From the NCBI RefSeq assembly GCF_038433465.1, contig NZ_JAESVF010000012.1:1-64000 (forward strand): a stretch of DNA of 64,000 bases. Direction: 5' to 3'. Position 1 is the first letter of the stretch. Each line of letters begins with the position of its first letter. Position numbers and translations under genes: made by a program. The stretch is from Galbibacter sp038433465. GTDB taxonomy: Bacteria > Bacteroidota > Bacteroidia > Flavobacteriales > Flavobacteriaceae. The notes below the pieces were generated by a model. The model was not told where the DNA came from and made no database searches. It saw nothing but the letters and a program-made list of their open reading frames with translations. Positions 12,401 through 20,700 of this stretch are shown here, one piece after another.

Positions 12401-14272
12401 AGCATCTGGCTCACTCCCCGACAAGGTTACTTTTACACCCGTACATATATCCGATTGACTTGCGCCAGCATCTACATCTTCATCGATAATCGTATCAGAA
12501 ACAATAACTTCTACATCCGATTGAGAAGATTCATCTGGATCGCATGCTCCTCCTGCCGAAGCCACCAAATATCTAAACACATATTTCCCTGGTTCTAAAC
12601 CAGAAATAGCTGTAACTCTCGCAAACGGATTCAAAATATTTGCTTGGTTTGGTCCGCTTACCTGCGACCATACGGATTTACCTGATTCAATTTCATTTCC
12701 TGTTAAAGCTGTGGTGGTTACCCCACAGTCTAAAATTTGCCCTGTACCACCATTTGAAGGCGTAGGAGCTTTGGAAATGGTTACATTGATTTCATCTGTA
12801 ACAATATCACATTCAGATAAAATATTTCCTGTTACTCTTCTTCGTAACGAAATTGTATAAGTCCCAGATTTTTCAAAAGTCAACTCCAAAGGAGAAGAAT
12901 CAGAAAAACTTTGATAATCGGTTGGATAGTCAAAAGCCAATAAAGGTCCGCTTACTATACTATATTCGTTAGAACCACTACCCGTAACCGTAAAAGGTAT
13001 TTCAACAGTTTCTAAACCGCAGGCAGCAATAATATCCATACCTCCGTTTGCTTCAATCGACAAATTGTTGTCATTATAACTTACCGTTACAGTGCTCGAT
13101 GTACTACAACCCGTATTATCATTATTAATTATATATCTAAATCTATATGTATTGTTGTATGACAAACCTGTTACCAAAGTAGTAGGACTATTTGGATCGG
13201 TTATAGTTGCATCTGGCCCTTCTATTTGAACCCATTCTACAGTTTCTCCAGCAAAGTCAGGAGTATTTCCAACTAAAGTAGTTTGTGTAACGCCTGTGTC
13301 ACAGAACACTTGGTTTCGATTTTCAGCAGAAGCTTGAGTAACATCTTGCGTAGCTCCTTCAACTGTAATAGTTACCATATCCGAACCAGAAACACAAGGA
13401 CCATCTACAGTCCATCTAAAAACATAAGTCCCTTCAAAAAGTCCGTTTACCGTTGTTGTGTTACTATTTGGGTCGACAATATTTGGCTCTCTAGTACCAC
13501 TTACAAACGACCAGGTCCCTTGTTGTCCTCCAAGTCCGTTTCCTGCAAAACTCCCTTGAAGATTAGTCGATTGAGATACTGTATAACAGCTATTTAAAAC
13601 TTGATCTGGACCAGCATCAACTGGTTCCACACCACCATAATTAACAATTGTTATTTCGTCGTAAGTTTCACAACGCAATCCTGGAGCATATTCAGGACCT
13701 GTAATTGTCCATCGTAAAGTTGTAGATCCAGCACTTCCTTGTCCAAGCGTAATCGTTGTATTTTCATCATTTGTATTATTGATAGTAACTCCAGCATCAT
13801 TCCCTCCAACAACACTCCACTCTCCTACTTCTCCAACATTGGCGGGTGCATTTCCTGTAATAACAATCGAACCAGAACTATCTGGACATGATTCTACATC
13901 GCCTCCAGCATTGGCAATAGTTATATTTTCTACTGAAATTGTAATTTCTTGAAAAACGTCATTTCCATCGCTACATGTTGCACTGTATCGAAACACATAA
14001 TCGTTTCCTCCCGTCATTCCCGTAATAGTTGTATTTGGGTCGGTTGGATCTGTAATTACTACGGAAGGTCCTCCTGCTTGCGACCACACTGCACTATCGC
14101 TTAAATTTCCTGAAGACGATCCCGATAATTGATACGATGTAGCATCGCCACAAATAGTTTCATCGATACCAGCATTTACAGAACAATCTTGAGCAGACGC
14201 TGTAAATACAGAAAAGAAAATAAAAATTAATGAAATTATTCCGTTAGAACATTTAATACGTTTTTCAAACAT
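3416..14272 (-). CDS. Giant T9SS-exported surface adhesin: Ig-like modules, 16 DUF11 repeats, gliding-motility C-terminal domain
   Basis: I chose Met at 14272 (3,618 residues). The open frame continues to 14311, but this start opens a proper signal peptide ending TASAQ. About 15 Ig-like modules of 85-100 residues run to about residue 1420, each built as AGPDQxxC, GxWS, TTVTGL, FRWTV. Sixteen DUF11 repeats of about 130 residues follow (DLxLTKxV, NVGDxVxFT, ATGVxVTDxLPSGY, LxITAxV, DPDSTPxN). Asp-rich DPDSTPDN linkers between repeats suggest calcium binding. The last 90 residues (NEFSPNGDGVND, NRWGSLV, DWDGT, GTYYYILDL) are the gliding-motility-associated C-terminal domain (CHU_C type) that directs T9SS export. 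It heads the PorP/OmpA operon. Similar giant proteins are mobile adhesins such as SprB, or filamentous surface proteins. Ligand unknown. Confidence 0.92.
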   Translation of the reverse strand: MFEKRIKCSNGIISLIFIFFSVFTASAQDCSVNAGIDETICGDATSYQLSGSSSGNLSDSAVWSQAGGPSVVITDPTDPNTTITGMTGGNDYVFRYSATCSDGNDVFQEITISVENITIANAGGDVESCPDSSGSIVITGNAPANVGEVGEWSVVGGNDAGVTINNTNDENTTITLGQGSAGSTTLRWTITGPEYAPGLRCETYDEITIVNYGGVEPVDAGPDQVLNSCYTVSQSTNLQGSFAGNGLGGQQGTWSFVSGTREPNIVDPNSNTTTVNGLFEGTYVFRWTVDGPCVSGSDMVTITVEGATQDVTQASAENRNQVFCDTGVTQTTLVGNTPDFAGETVEWVQIEGPDATITDPNSPTTLVTGLSYNNTYRFRYIINNDNTGCSTSSTVTVSYNDNNLSIEANGGMDIIAACGLETVEIPFTVTGSGSNEYSIVSGPLLAFDYPTDYQSFSDSSPLELTFEKSGTYTISLRRRVTGNILSECDIVTDEINVTISKAPTPSNGGTGQILDCGVTTTALTGNEIESGKSVWSQVSGPNQANILNPFARVTAISGLEPGKYVFRYLVASAGGACDPDESSQSDVEVIVSDTIIDEDVDAGASQSDICTGVKVTLSGSEPDAGQTGTWSQVDDGAPQTVVFADVNDPNTTATGFDDTNQTYTLEWTVANNSSSCISSGSDQVQISTGDSVSPTQAVAGEDRCYEAGTESFKLEGNTPGIGETGIWTVSPAGPTISDVNDPSATVTVTENGEYTFTWTIGAATGCAPTVDDVLITIDNAASADAGPDQEDCATTFTMAATSSNGEGQWTQVYGSGGYTFSDETSPTSEVTFTYSGTYVFEWTVASGNCSTASDQVTINVGIPPTVANAGEDQTVCDGGNSVTMSANSFDEDVEIGSWTLVSGPAVSPTITDVNNPSTTITGLITGVYVFRWSIKGDPNCPASTDDVTVTIGTPANAGSDKQLCNATNVLLQAEAGSTGTWTQVSTTGNDAVIIQSPFNSHLANAQIEPGTEYVFEFTTDIEGCISSDQITVTNSGSPEYSPDAGADDQVCQADLSPVNTYTLNGNTPPDGVTAEWRISFQPDGASASFTDASSANTTITGLDVPGFYILEWNFSVGNCTTESDIIRLTVFPAPSTANAGADQDDACVLTAQMSATTPTAGVGLWTFEVDPSGGEAVIDSPNSPTTTISNITVLGTYTLKWTVSTIPSGEGTSCAPSEDTVDITFVDEPPFTAEAGPDQELCLQAPNTTTTTNLDATDFPVDDTTTVGTWSVVSGPNTPTFGNENNPNTSVLNLVAGTYEFMWTTERGGCTDSDTVIVEVSASPTAAEAGPNQTVAEFTTLVMAANTPTVGTGAWSQLSGPNEAVFTGVNNPNTTVTGTEKGIYYFVWTISNGVCEDASDIVRVEIIGSADLELTKTASKTMVSPGEVVTFSIEVFNNPARSTSDATNVEVSDALPAGYDVVSGTISDGGIYYSGNSAIRWEGLSVPLGETKTVTFDATINKTGPYENKALITGSDQVDPDSDPEVGFTEDDLADGIADDDEDTVTISVLQADLELTKSASHTQANIGESVGFRLFVKNNGPGNASDITVKDTIPDGYDFITGTASNNGVYNAGDKTITWSNLSVSNGFTNSLTYSASPNSTGTNYTNVAEITTSNSADPDSDPSSNSSEDDLNDGIDDDDEASLTVPIALTDLSLSKTVNTTTPNVGETITFTLTITNESDVDATGVTVEDYIPAGYAVKTINNSGLKQGNTIIWRDFAVPAGNSLTASVTAEVLAPTGGLDEYLNIAQVVAADQLDSDSTPDNDDGDQSEDDEDSAVVTPQMADLSVTKSVSPTSASIGDTVTFTVVVTNDGPSNATGVAIQDDLPAGYTLTAVNNGGSMSGNSAIWTNLNIVNGGSQTLTYEATVEPGNGGLLNYYNRVQVTASDQFDPDSTPDNDKPLEDDFAFAQISLVGDYVDIEVSKTYTSTNTPVNPGDEVTFTVSVTNTGTIDATGVEVTDQLRAGYTYSATAPVASQGTYDTSNGAWLVGDLAIGQVETLTITVDVVAVADEEQYVNVARLTDVDQTDIDSSPGNNDPTEDDQDEVNPSVEPLVDLNLSKTVNVANPEVNSEVIFTLTILNEGVTTAPGVEITDVLPSGYTFVNAVTTDGSYDDATGVWALSNNLGVNKSEYLQITATVNPTGEYLNTAEVTASDFPDSDSTPDNADTSEDDYAEVGVTPIPLVDLSLTKTVDNATPNIGDEVVFTVSVTNAGPSDATDVSVKDLLAEGFEYVSDNSGGNYDASTGIWTVGTLTAGGTASAIEITAKVLLYEDPLVSANYLNKAEVYAVNEDDINSTPNNGVTTENDYAEVQVTPNPTLIDLEVTKTVDNPMPTVGDTVTFTVTVSNNDVNSTETIVDASGVVISDKLNSGFTYVSSTPSVGTYEENSGSWVVGDLPAGATETLIIEATVNTTGNYSNTAQVTDQDQNDVDSKPANNDDTEDDYDTLIVTPEFPADVALTKTVNVTTQDVGKLVSFTVSVTNNGPAIATGVEVTDMLPSGYEFVGATGTGTFDDTTGIWILGEEIPVGGTINGTIVARVQATGDYVNVAEITATDQTDPDLTNNSDSAEITPNSLIDLSLEKLVSKLVPNVGEQIYFSLAITNDGPNEATNVEVTDALPSGYTFVSATGTGTYDETSGTWTIPTVAVDETVYMQINVTVNTSGTYLNVAEVTAADQEDTDSTPANGDVNEDDYSQQTIVPRTPVDIEVEKVVDNMNPTVGDEVTYTISVYNNPNGGMYIGDATGVIVTDVLPSGLNFVSATTSVGTYDETVGVWEVGDLANGATETLTITARVRILGNYANTAELTALDNTDPNSTPDNGIESENDQSTVTIVPVGAADLSLIKVVDNDMPNVGENVQFTLTLTNDGPGVASGVTVNDMLPAGFTFIGSTATNGSYDASTGVWTLSGLIISGASESLTIVASVNPSSGTTNEYLNTTEVSTSANNDPDSTPANGETSEDDYAEVLVTPVPQIDLSLQKSVSKLLANTGEEIVFTLTLANAGPSEATGVEVTDMLPDGYVYVSDDSGGTYDSTTGIWTVGSLASDAEIILNITVEVVEGTYLNTAEVTAANEEDINSTPNNNDPDENDQDQAQIVARVETDISVLKEVNNTNPAVGDEIEFTITTLNDGPSTATGVVVNDLLPSGYSFVSATASVGTYDANTGSWTIGEMLNGAIETLSITAEVLSSGRYTNTAELVGLDTFDPDSTPNNNNPEEDDQASVSPFATAKADLSLTKEVNNSMPNVGETIRFTIQVTNSGESDAAGIEVTDKLPAGFTYVESFATAGVYNANTGVWALNQTLVNGNTEVLTISATVNEPTGNVEDFTNWALITASDTEDPDSDVTSDETVDDLNDGIADDDEASVVVNVMSVDIGLEKSVDKTQPTIGSDVVFTMVASNLSSTEATNIGIEDNLPSGYEFVNATATSGTYDERTGIWTISSLTGNASATLTITATVLDVNDYVNVVSLAYLDQLDINPDNDSAQATIDPNCLTIYNEFSPNGDGVNDFFYIDCINQYPGNRLEVYNRWGSLVHAEDGYNNDWDGTTDGKSTDKVLPIGTYYYILDLKDGSEPISGWLYINK

Positions 14273-14551
14273 TAAAAATAAATACGAAATCAAAGAGTAG
14301 AATTTAACCATATAGCTAGTATTAATCTATCCGCTAGAATTTATATTACTGAAATTAATAAAATAATTATAATCTTCTTACAAAAAACACATTACTTTCT
14401 ATGATATATGCAATCAACGTTCAAAAATGCTGATTATATATCAAAAAAAGTGTTTATAGTTTAGGGGAGGAAATTATTTTGCAGGTATAAATTTAGGTAA
14501 TTTTAACATCTTATTATAATTTCGAGTCGTTTTTTAAGTATTCTACATTAT

Positions 14552-14559
14552 TATATTTG
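14552..14559 (+). promoter_or_regulatory. Bacteroidota-type -7 box for the M28 peptidase gene
   Basis: TATATTTG matches the TAnnTTTG -7 consensus and lies 33 bp before the ATG at 14593. No good TTTG -33 element is present at the expected distance. The 320-bp gap between the divergent adhesin and peptidase genes is otherwise very AT-rich, with no gene. Confidence 0.45.
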
Positions 14560-14592
14560 AAAAATATTCAACGCTAAACAAATTATCCTAAC

Positions 14593-16155
14593 ATGAAAAA
14601 AATCTTTTACGCGGGGTTAGCACTTACATTTGCTTGTAACAGCGCCCAGCAAAACAACAGTAGCACCAACAATAACACTTCCGAAGAAGTTTCGGATAGA
14701 GTTGGTTATGAAAAAACAATTACAGAGCAAGAACTTAAAGACCATTTATACATCTATGCTTCCGATGAGTTTGAAGGAAGAAACACAGGAGATGAAGGTC
14801 AGAAAAAAGCTGTTGAATATCTAAAGAAAGAATACGAAGCGCTAGGCATCCCTCCTGCGCAAAGCAATGGGAGTTATTTTCAAAAAGTACCGCTTGAGGT
14901 GAGCGGAGCGCCATCTGGTAGCATCACTGTTGGCAACAACACTTTTAATTTAGGTGAAGGTGTTATTACATTTTCTTTAGTAACAAATCAATCGTACGAC
15001 ATTGTTTATGCTGGTTACGGTATTGATACTGAAAAATATTCAGACTATAAAAATATCGATGTAAAAGGAAAATACGTACTTATAAAAATTGGTGAACCGC
15101 AAACAGATTACGGAAACTACATTTTAACAGGTACAAAGCAACCAAGTGTTTGGTCTAACTGGAGAGAAACTTTAGCTAGCAGAATTGAAATTGCTACTGA
15201 AAAAGGTGCGGAAGGAATTATTTATTACGATGATGCTTTTTACGACCGTGCGATTAGAAGATACCAACACTCATTAGAAAGTGCAGGAAACGGACAAATG
15301 TCTTTAAAAGCTGACGGAAAGAAAATCCCAACACTATTTGTAAATAGTAGCGTTGCGAAAAGTTTGCTATCTACTATCGAAACCGATTTTAAAGCGCAAA
15401 ACTTAAATGAAGCTATTAAGTTGGATATTGAAAATGCAACAAAAGATATCGAATCTGAAAATGTTGTAGCCATTATCAAAGGAAAAACAAAACCTGAAGA
15501 ATACGTAGTTATTTCGGCTCATTTAGACCATGTTGGTGTTGATGGCGACGGAAACGTATTTAACGGTGCCGATGACGACGGAAGTGGAACTGTTGCTATT
15601 TTAGAAATCGCAGAAGCTTTCAAAAAAGCAGCTGACGAAGGAAACGGTCCTGATAGATCGATTGTATTTTTACACGTTACAGGAGAAGAAAAAGGTCTTT
15701 TAGGTTCTGAATACTATTCTGAACACCCTGTATTTCCAATGGCAAACACAGTAGCTGACCTTAATATCGATATGATTGGTAGAATTGATCCAAAAAGAGA
15801 AGGTAACAGAAATTACATCTACCTTATTGGTTCAGACAAATTAAGCACCGAACTACATGAACTTTCTGAAGAAGTAAATAAAAAGTATGCAAATATTGAG
15901 TTAGACTACACTTATAATGACGAGAACGACCCAAATCGTTTTTACTACAGAAGTGACCACTACAATTTTGCAAAACACAATGTGCCAATTATCTTTTATT
16001 TTAACGGGACACATGCCGATTATCATAAAATATCTGACACTCCAGACAAAATTAACTACGACTTGCTTACCAACAGAGCGCGTTTAGTATTTCAAACTGC
16101 TTGGGAAATCGCAAACAGACCAAATAGATTGGTTGTAGATAAAGCTACAAAGTAA
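14593..16155 (+). CDS. M28 family metallopeptidase lipoprotein with PA domain
   Basis: The product has 520 residues. A lipoprotein signal is present with the lipobox Cys in LTFACNS (Cys15), so it is probably membrane-anchored. A protease-associated (PA) insert lies around residues 120-290. The M28 aminopeptidase core carries the expected metal and catalytic motifs: SAHLDHVG (His ligand), NGADDDGSG (bridging Asp), HVTGEEKGLLGS (catalytic and ligand Glu), NIDMIGR (Asp) and THADYHKISDTPD (His). Members hydrolyse N-terminal residues from peptides using two zinc ions. It is monocistronic, with its own terminator 24 bp after the stop. The substrate cannot be read from the sequence. Confidence 0.92.
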   Translation: MKKIFYAGLALTFACNSAQQNNSSTNNNTSEEVSDRVGYEKTITEQELKDHLYIYASDEFEGRNTGDEGQKKAVEYLKKEYEALGIPPAQSNGSYFQKVPLEVSGAPSGSITVGNNTFNLGEGVITFSLVTNQSYDIVYAGYGIDTEKYSDYKNIDVKGKYVLIKIGEPQTDYGNYILTGTKQPSVWSNWRETLASRIEIATEKGAEGIIYYDDAFYDRAIRRYQHSLESAGNGQMSLKADGKKIPTLFVNSSVAKSLLSTIETDFKAQNLNEAIKLDIENATKDIESENVVAIIKGKTKPEEYVVISAHLDHVGVDGDGNVFNGADDDGSGTVAILEIAEAFKKAADEGNGPDRSIVFLHVTGEEKGLLGSEYYSEHPVFPMANTVADLNIDMIGRIDPKREGNRNYIYLIGSDKLSTELHELSEEVNKKYANIELDYTYNDENDPNRFYYRSDHYNFAKHNVPIIFYFNGTHADYHKISDTPDKINYDLLTNRARLVFQTAWEIANRPNRLVVDKATK

Positions 16156-16178
16156 TTCACATAGCTTATAAAATAAAC

Positions 16179-16214
16179 AAAAGGCGAACATTTTCATGTT
16201 CGCCTTTTGTTTTT
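16179..16214 (+). terminator. Intrinsic terminator after the M28 peptidase gene
   Basis: A 13-bp perfect stem (AAAAGGCGAACAT with ATGTTCGCCTTTT) has a 4-nt loop and then GTTTTTG. Confidence 0.88.
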
Positions 16215-16249
16215 GTGTTCACCTTTTTTTAACCAAATAATAAGGCACA

Positions 16250-16277
16250 AAAAAAGCTTCCAAAATTGGAAGCTTTT
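16250..16277 (-). terminator. Terminator of tRNA-His
   Basis: The perfect stem AAAGCTTCCAA / TTGGAAGCTTT is followed on the minus strand by a T-run (the A-run at 16248-16255). It lies 8 bp past the 3' end of the tRNA. Confidence 0.8.
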
Positions 16278-16284
16278 ATTTTTG

Positions 16285-16359
16285 GGTGGAAGACCGGTTT
16301 CGAACCGGCGACCTCTAGAACCACAATCTAGCGCTCTAACCAGCTGAGCTACAACCACC
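16285..16359 (-). tRNA. tRNA-His (anticodon GTG)
   Basis: The minus-strand cloverleaf has D-arm AGCTCAGCTGGTTAGAGC, anticodon stem CTAGA/TCTAG around loop TTGTGGT (anticodon GTG), and T-arm GCCGG-TTCGAAA-CCGGT. The extra 5' G at position -1, facing C73, is the histidine identity element. The acceptor stem as I align it has two adjacent U-U oppositions (positions 5-68 and 6-67). This is unusual, but the rest is canonical. It is followed by its own terminator. Confidence 0.93.
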
Positions 16360-16421
16360 GTTTAATTGCGGATGCAAATGTAAGTCATTTTATCACTTCT
16401 GCAAAGAAAAAATGATGTTTT

Positions 16422-17138
16422 TTACAATAAATTTCCTAACTCATTAACTCCCAGCAATCTTTCAACAGTAAAACCTTCGGCGTGCTCTACTCCTATCAAT
16501 CTTCCTAGGTCTCTTGCACGATAATCTACACTATCAAAAAAGTTTTTACTTGTTATTGGAGTTTCTGGTTCTTTACTTTTTGGATCGAAAAATTGAGAGC
16601 TATACGCTTTAATTGCTTCCATCTTCACATCCATAAAACCAGTAACATTTACCACAAAGTCGGGTTCTATATTTTTCCATTGAATATAGTGATACACCAA
16701 TTTAGGACGCCATGCTTCTTGTACTACTCCATCCTCGGTAGTTTCAATCTTTTTTAATCCGCTTAAAAAACAAGCATCGCTAACCAATTTACTTCCTTTT
16801 CCGTGGTCAATATGTCTATCGTCAATAGCATTGCAAAGCACAATTTCTGGTTTGTACTTTCGTATCTTTTTAATCACTTCTATTTGATGCGCCTTATCAT
16901 TTACAAAGAAACCATCAGCAAAACTAAGATTCTCACGAACAGATGCTCCTAAAATTTTAGTAGAGGCTGTAGCTTCCATATCTCTTATTTCTGCTGAACC
17001 ACGTGTTCCTAACTCTCCACGGGTTAAATCGACAATCCCTACTGTCTTTCCTAATTTTATTTCTTTTGCTATAGTAGCGCCACAACCTAACTCTACATCA
17101 TCTGGATGTGCGCCAAAGGCAAGTATATCTAACTTCAT
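16422..17138 (-). CDS. bshB1: Bacillithiol biosynthesis deacetylase BshB1
   Basis: The product is a 238-residue PIG-L/LmbE-fold deacetylase. The zinc site is AHPDD (His11, Asp13, Asp14) together with the DDRHIDHGKGS segment. TRGELGTRGS is typical of the BshB1 subgroup. BshB1 removes the acetyl group from GlcNAc-malate to give GlcN-malate in the cytoplasmic synthesis of bacillithiol, the low-molecular-weight thiol of many Bacteroidota. Length and full-length similarity to the family are as expected. It is transcribed alone. It is much shorter than the secreted PIG-L protein at 27193-29724, which belongs to another subgroup. Confidence 0.9.
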   Translation of the reverse strand: MKLDILAFGAHPDDVELGCGATIAKEIKLGKTVGIVDLTRGELGTRGSAEIRDMEATASTKILGASVRENLSFADGFFVNDKAHQIEVIKKIRKYKPEIVLCNAIDDRHIDHGKGSKLVSDACFLSGLKKIETTEDGVVQEAWRPKLVYHYIQWKNIEPDFVVNVTGFMDVKMEAIKAYSSQFFDPKSKEPETPITSKNFFDSVDYRARDLGRLIGVEHAEGFTVERLLGVNELGNLL

Positions 17139-17239
17139 ATTGAATGCTCTTATTTACTTCAAAAGTACATAATACTATTGATAAATTCCTTCGGAAGACA
17201 ATTTTCTAGAAGAAGTAATCTTCAACACGACTGAAAATA

Positions 17240-17267
17240 AAAAAAGCTTCAGTAAAAAACTGAAGCT
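17240..17267 (-). terminator. Terminator after the small secreted protein gene
   Basis: The 9-bp stem AGCTTCAGT / ACTGAAGCT has a 5-A loop and a T-run on the minus strand. It lies 27 bp beyond the stop of the gene ending at 17294. Confidence 0.75.
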
Positions 17268-17293
17268 CTAAATTGTGTTTTTATCAGAAATAA

Positions 17294-17671
17294 TTACAAA
17301 ACAAATTTCAATAATTTTGCTTTTGTTTTAAATGGTCGTAATTTTTTCTTCATCGATTTTTTATATTTTTTGAAGTTATCTTCACCTAAAATATCGATTC
17401 CTTTCTTTTTTGTGTCGTTTTTCAACAATTTTAAATCGGCAATTTTCTTGTCTTTGTCTTTATCGCTTTTTAAAATATCTGAAACATTATCTACCAAGTT
17501 ACTATTTAAGTCTTTTAATTCGCTCGACTGACTAGAAGAAAGGTTTAGCCCTATATCGTCAAAGCTATTCATAGTACTTAAAAAATCGGCTTTGGGGAAA
17601 TCTTGTGCTGTAGCTGTATTTATGAATACAACGCCCATTACAAAGGCTAAAAATAGTCCTAATTTCTTCAT
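17294..17671 (-). CDS. Small secreted protein, unknown function
   Basis: The product is about 125 residues from the ATG at 17671. The frame extends upstream to 17746, but only MKKLGLFLAFVMGVV... from 17671 (or the adjacent ATG at 17674) gives a normal signal peptide, cleaved near ATAQD. The mature part is short, helical and very Lys-rich at the C-terminus (KKYKKSMKKKLRPFKTKAK). I recognise no enzyme motif. It looks like the short exported helical proteins of Flavobacteria that are annotated as hypothetical. It lies between bshB1 and ccsBA with its own terminator. Confidence 0.7.
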   Translation of the reverse strand: MKKLGLFLAFVMGVVFINTATAQDFPKADFLSTMNSFDDIGLNLSSSQSSELKDLNSNLVDNVSDILKSDKDKDKKIADLKLLKNDTKKKGIDILGEDNFKKYKKSMKKKLRPFKTKAKLLKFVL

Positions 17672-17774
17672 CATAATTATTTTTACGTTTATTAATACGT
17701 AATAAATATACAACAATAAAAGATTATTCCCACAAAAAAATAGCAAATTAACGCTATGGTAAACTTGTTTGATC

Positions 17775-20700
17775 TTATTTATTAATCTTTTTGTAGCGCC
17801 AATAACTCACTACTGCAAGCACAGCAACAAAAGCAACTGCATAATACACAAAAGTTGGCGTGATTACTTTATCTCCGCTAGCGTATGAGTGTAACCCTGA
17901 AAGGTAAAAATTCACTCCAAAATAAGTCATCATAATACTTGCATAAGCAACAATACTCGCGAAGTTAAATGTCCATTTGCCACGAAGTCCTGGCACTAAA
18001 CGCATATGGATAACAAAAGCATAAACCATAATACTAATAAGTGCCCATGTTTCTTTAGGATCCCAACCCCAATAGCGTCCCCAACTTTCGTTAGCCCATT
18101 GCCCCCCAAGGAAGTTTCCAATGGTTAGCATTACCAAACCAACAGTTAGCGCTAGTTCATTAATTATAGTGAGCTCTTGGATACTCAAATCCATTTTGGC
18201 TTTATTTTTCTTATTTGTAAAAACCATTAAAAACAAGGTAACGACTCCTAAAATCATTCCTAAAGTAAATGGTCCATAACTACCAACAATTACAGCAACG
18301 TGAATCATTAACCAATAACTATCTAAAACAGGTTGCAGATTTGCAATTGCAGGATCCAACCAGTTCATGTGCGCTCCAAAGAGAATAATTGCGGTAACAA
18401 AAGCCGTTGCAGCAACTGTTAGGTCACTTTTTCTAGCAAACAACAACCCTAACCCCATTGTACTCCACGCTACATACAACACACTCTCGTAAGCGTCACT
18501 CCACGGTGCATGACCACTTATATACCAACGCGCAGCTAAACCAGCTGTTTGTAAAATAAACATCAAGAAAATTGCTATTTTACAAACTAAAATTATCTTT
18601 CTTAAAACTTTAGAATCATTAAAAATCTGGATAATTATTGCAGTAAACATAACTATTCCGACAATAAGATACCAAATGAGTAATTCTTGAAATATATTGA
18701 CTTTATTATACAGAATTTCAGTTTTTATTTTTGTTGCTGAAGGCAATACTTCGGCTCCGTAATTTTGTTGATTTTGCTTGAAAGCTTCTACAATTTTATC
18801 TGCTTGCGAATAATCTCCAGTGCTCTTGGCTTGTTGCAAGGACATTACATAAAACGATAAAGACTTGTCAACAAAGTTGGCATACAAAGAATCTTTTATT
18901 TTGTATTCTCCCTTTTGGAAAGCTGTAGCCGAAATCCACTTATGATTTTCGTCGTTAGGCAACGGAAAAATTTGAAGCACTTCGCCTCCTAAAGCTTGAT
19001 TTATTAATCCTAATTTTAAATCGAATTCTTTAAATCCTTTTTGAAATTGATTTGGAGTATTGGTTGCATACGCATCTTGAAGGTATGGTGATAATTTATA
19101 ATTTACCCCTTCAAAAAAGTCGACTGCTTTTACATATCCTTGATCTTTTGGCACACCTATTACTGTACGAATACTATCATTTTTACTTGTAATATAAATC
19201 ATGTCTACGTTATACCACAACGCAGGATTTTGAATCATAGACAGCAACACTTGGTTTGCATCTAAACCTTCAAACGAATCGGATTTGGTAAGTTTTCTAA
19301 CAAGTTCAGAAGCAAATGTATTTACAGGCTTCATTCGCCCTTGGCTATCTTGAATAATAAGCTCTCCAAACTTTGTTGCATGCTCTTTAGGTACAATTGT
19401 AGATTTTAAAATTGAATCTACTTGTTGTTTTGTAGGCGCGGTAATATGGATGTGCTCATCTTCACCATCTGTATGCACATGCTCCTCTTCTACTTGTTGT
19501 TCTTCAGGATGCTCAATAGTTCCATGCATCGGAATGTTTTGTGAAAAACCGTAGCTAAAACTTAAAAACAACACCAATACAGTTAAGTTTGCTTTTTTGG
19601 CTCTTACTTTATCCAACATTTCGCCTAAATTTTTAAAGCGTGTTTTTCCGAAGAACATAATCCCCATTAAGCCTGCATAAAGCAAAAAGTAACCAATATA
19701 GGTAATCCAAGTTCCCCAAAAATCATGGTTTACAGAAAGGATTGTACCTTGTTCATCTGGATCGAAACCAGATTGAAAAAAGCGATATCCTCCATGATCT
19801 AAAATATGATTCATATAAATATCATAATCAAAAGAACGCTCATCGTTTACGGTAACTTTACTCATAAATGAAGAATATCCTTTTTCGGTTCCTGGATATT
19901 TTTCAGCTACAAAATCGTTTAAAGTAACGCTAAATGGTAAATCTTTTTTAATCGACCCAAAAGATAAGTGAAACTCTAAATCTCCAATCTTTACAGTTTT
20001 AGGCTCGTTTAAGTGTCCTACTCCACCTAATACTTTTACTTGTTTGGTTTCGTTGTTTGCAGTAATATTTAAAATGATAGCATCTTCGTCGTTTGGTGTT
20101 TTCACCTCTTTTTCCACAACTCCATATTCACCTTTAATTACAGGGTCTGGAAATACAAACTGCATCCCAGCTGTGTTGTATAAAGATCGATACATTAAAG
20201 GCTGTAAACTATCTTGTACTAAAGTGCCTTGAAATTGATCGGCCATACGCATAAAAGAACCATCAAAAGGAGATTGAATAGTGCTTATACTATCTTTAAT
20301 TGTGATATTGATAGCTCCGTCGGTAGGTTTATTTAAAGCGAATAAAATATTGTGAATACTTGAAACTTCGCCACTTTTAAGGTAATGATCGTGACGGTTT
20401 CCGCCACCAGCTTCAACAATTTTTAAATAAGTCTCTCCATCTTCAGAAGCAATAAGTCCTTCTTCTGCACCCTCAATAAAACCAGCGTACGAAACCGTAA
20501 AAGGGTTTCCGTTAAAATCGGATTTCCAAGGTAAAGAAGTTTTAACCGCTTCTTTACTTATCATAATTTCATCTTGAAGAGCTTTACGTCTTGGCTCTCC
20601 ATTAATTTCTCCATCAACAAAAACCGAAACATACTTTTGTTGTGTTAAAATATAATCTGCAGTTTCACCTTCTCTAATTGGCATGGCTCCTTCAAAACCA

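Noticed and set aside
3942..13597. Opposite-strand open frames inside the giant adhesin gene
   Set aside because: They are side effects of codon use in the repeats; they lack start signals, differ between repeats and have no family features.
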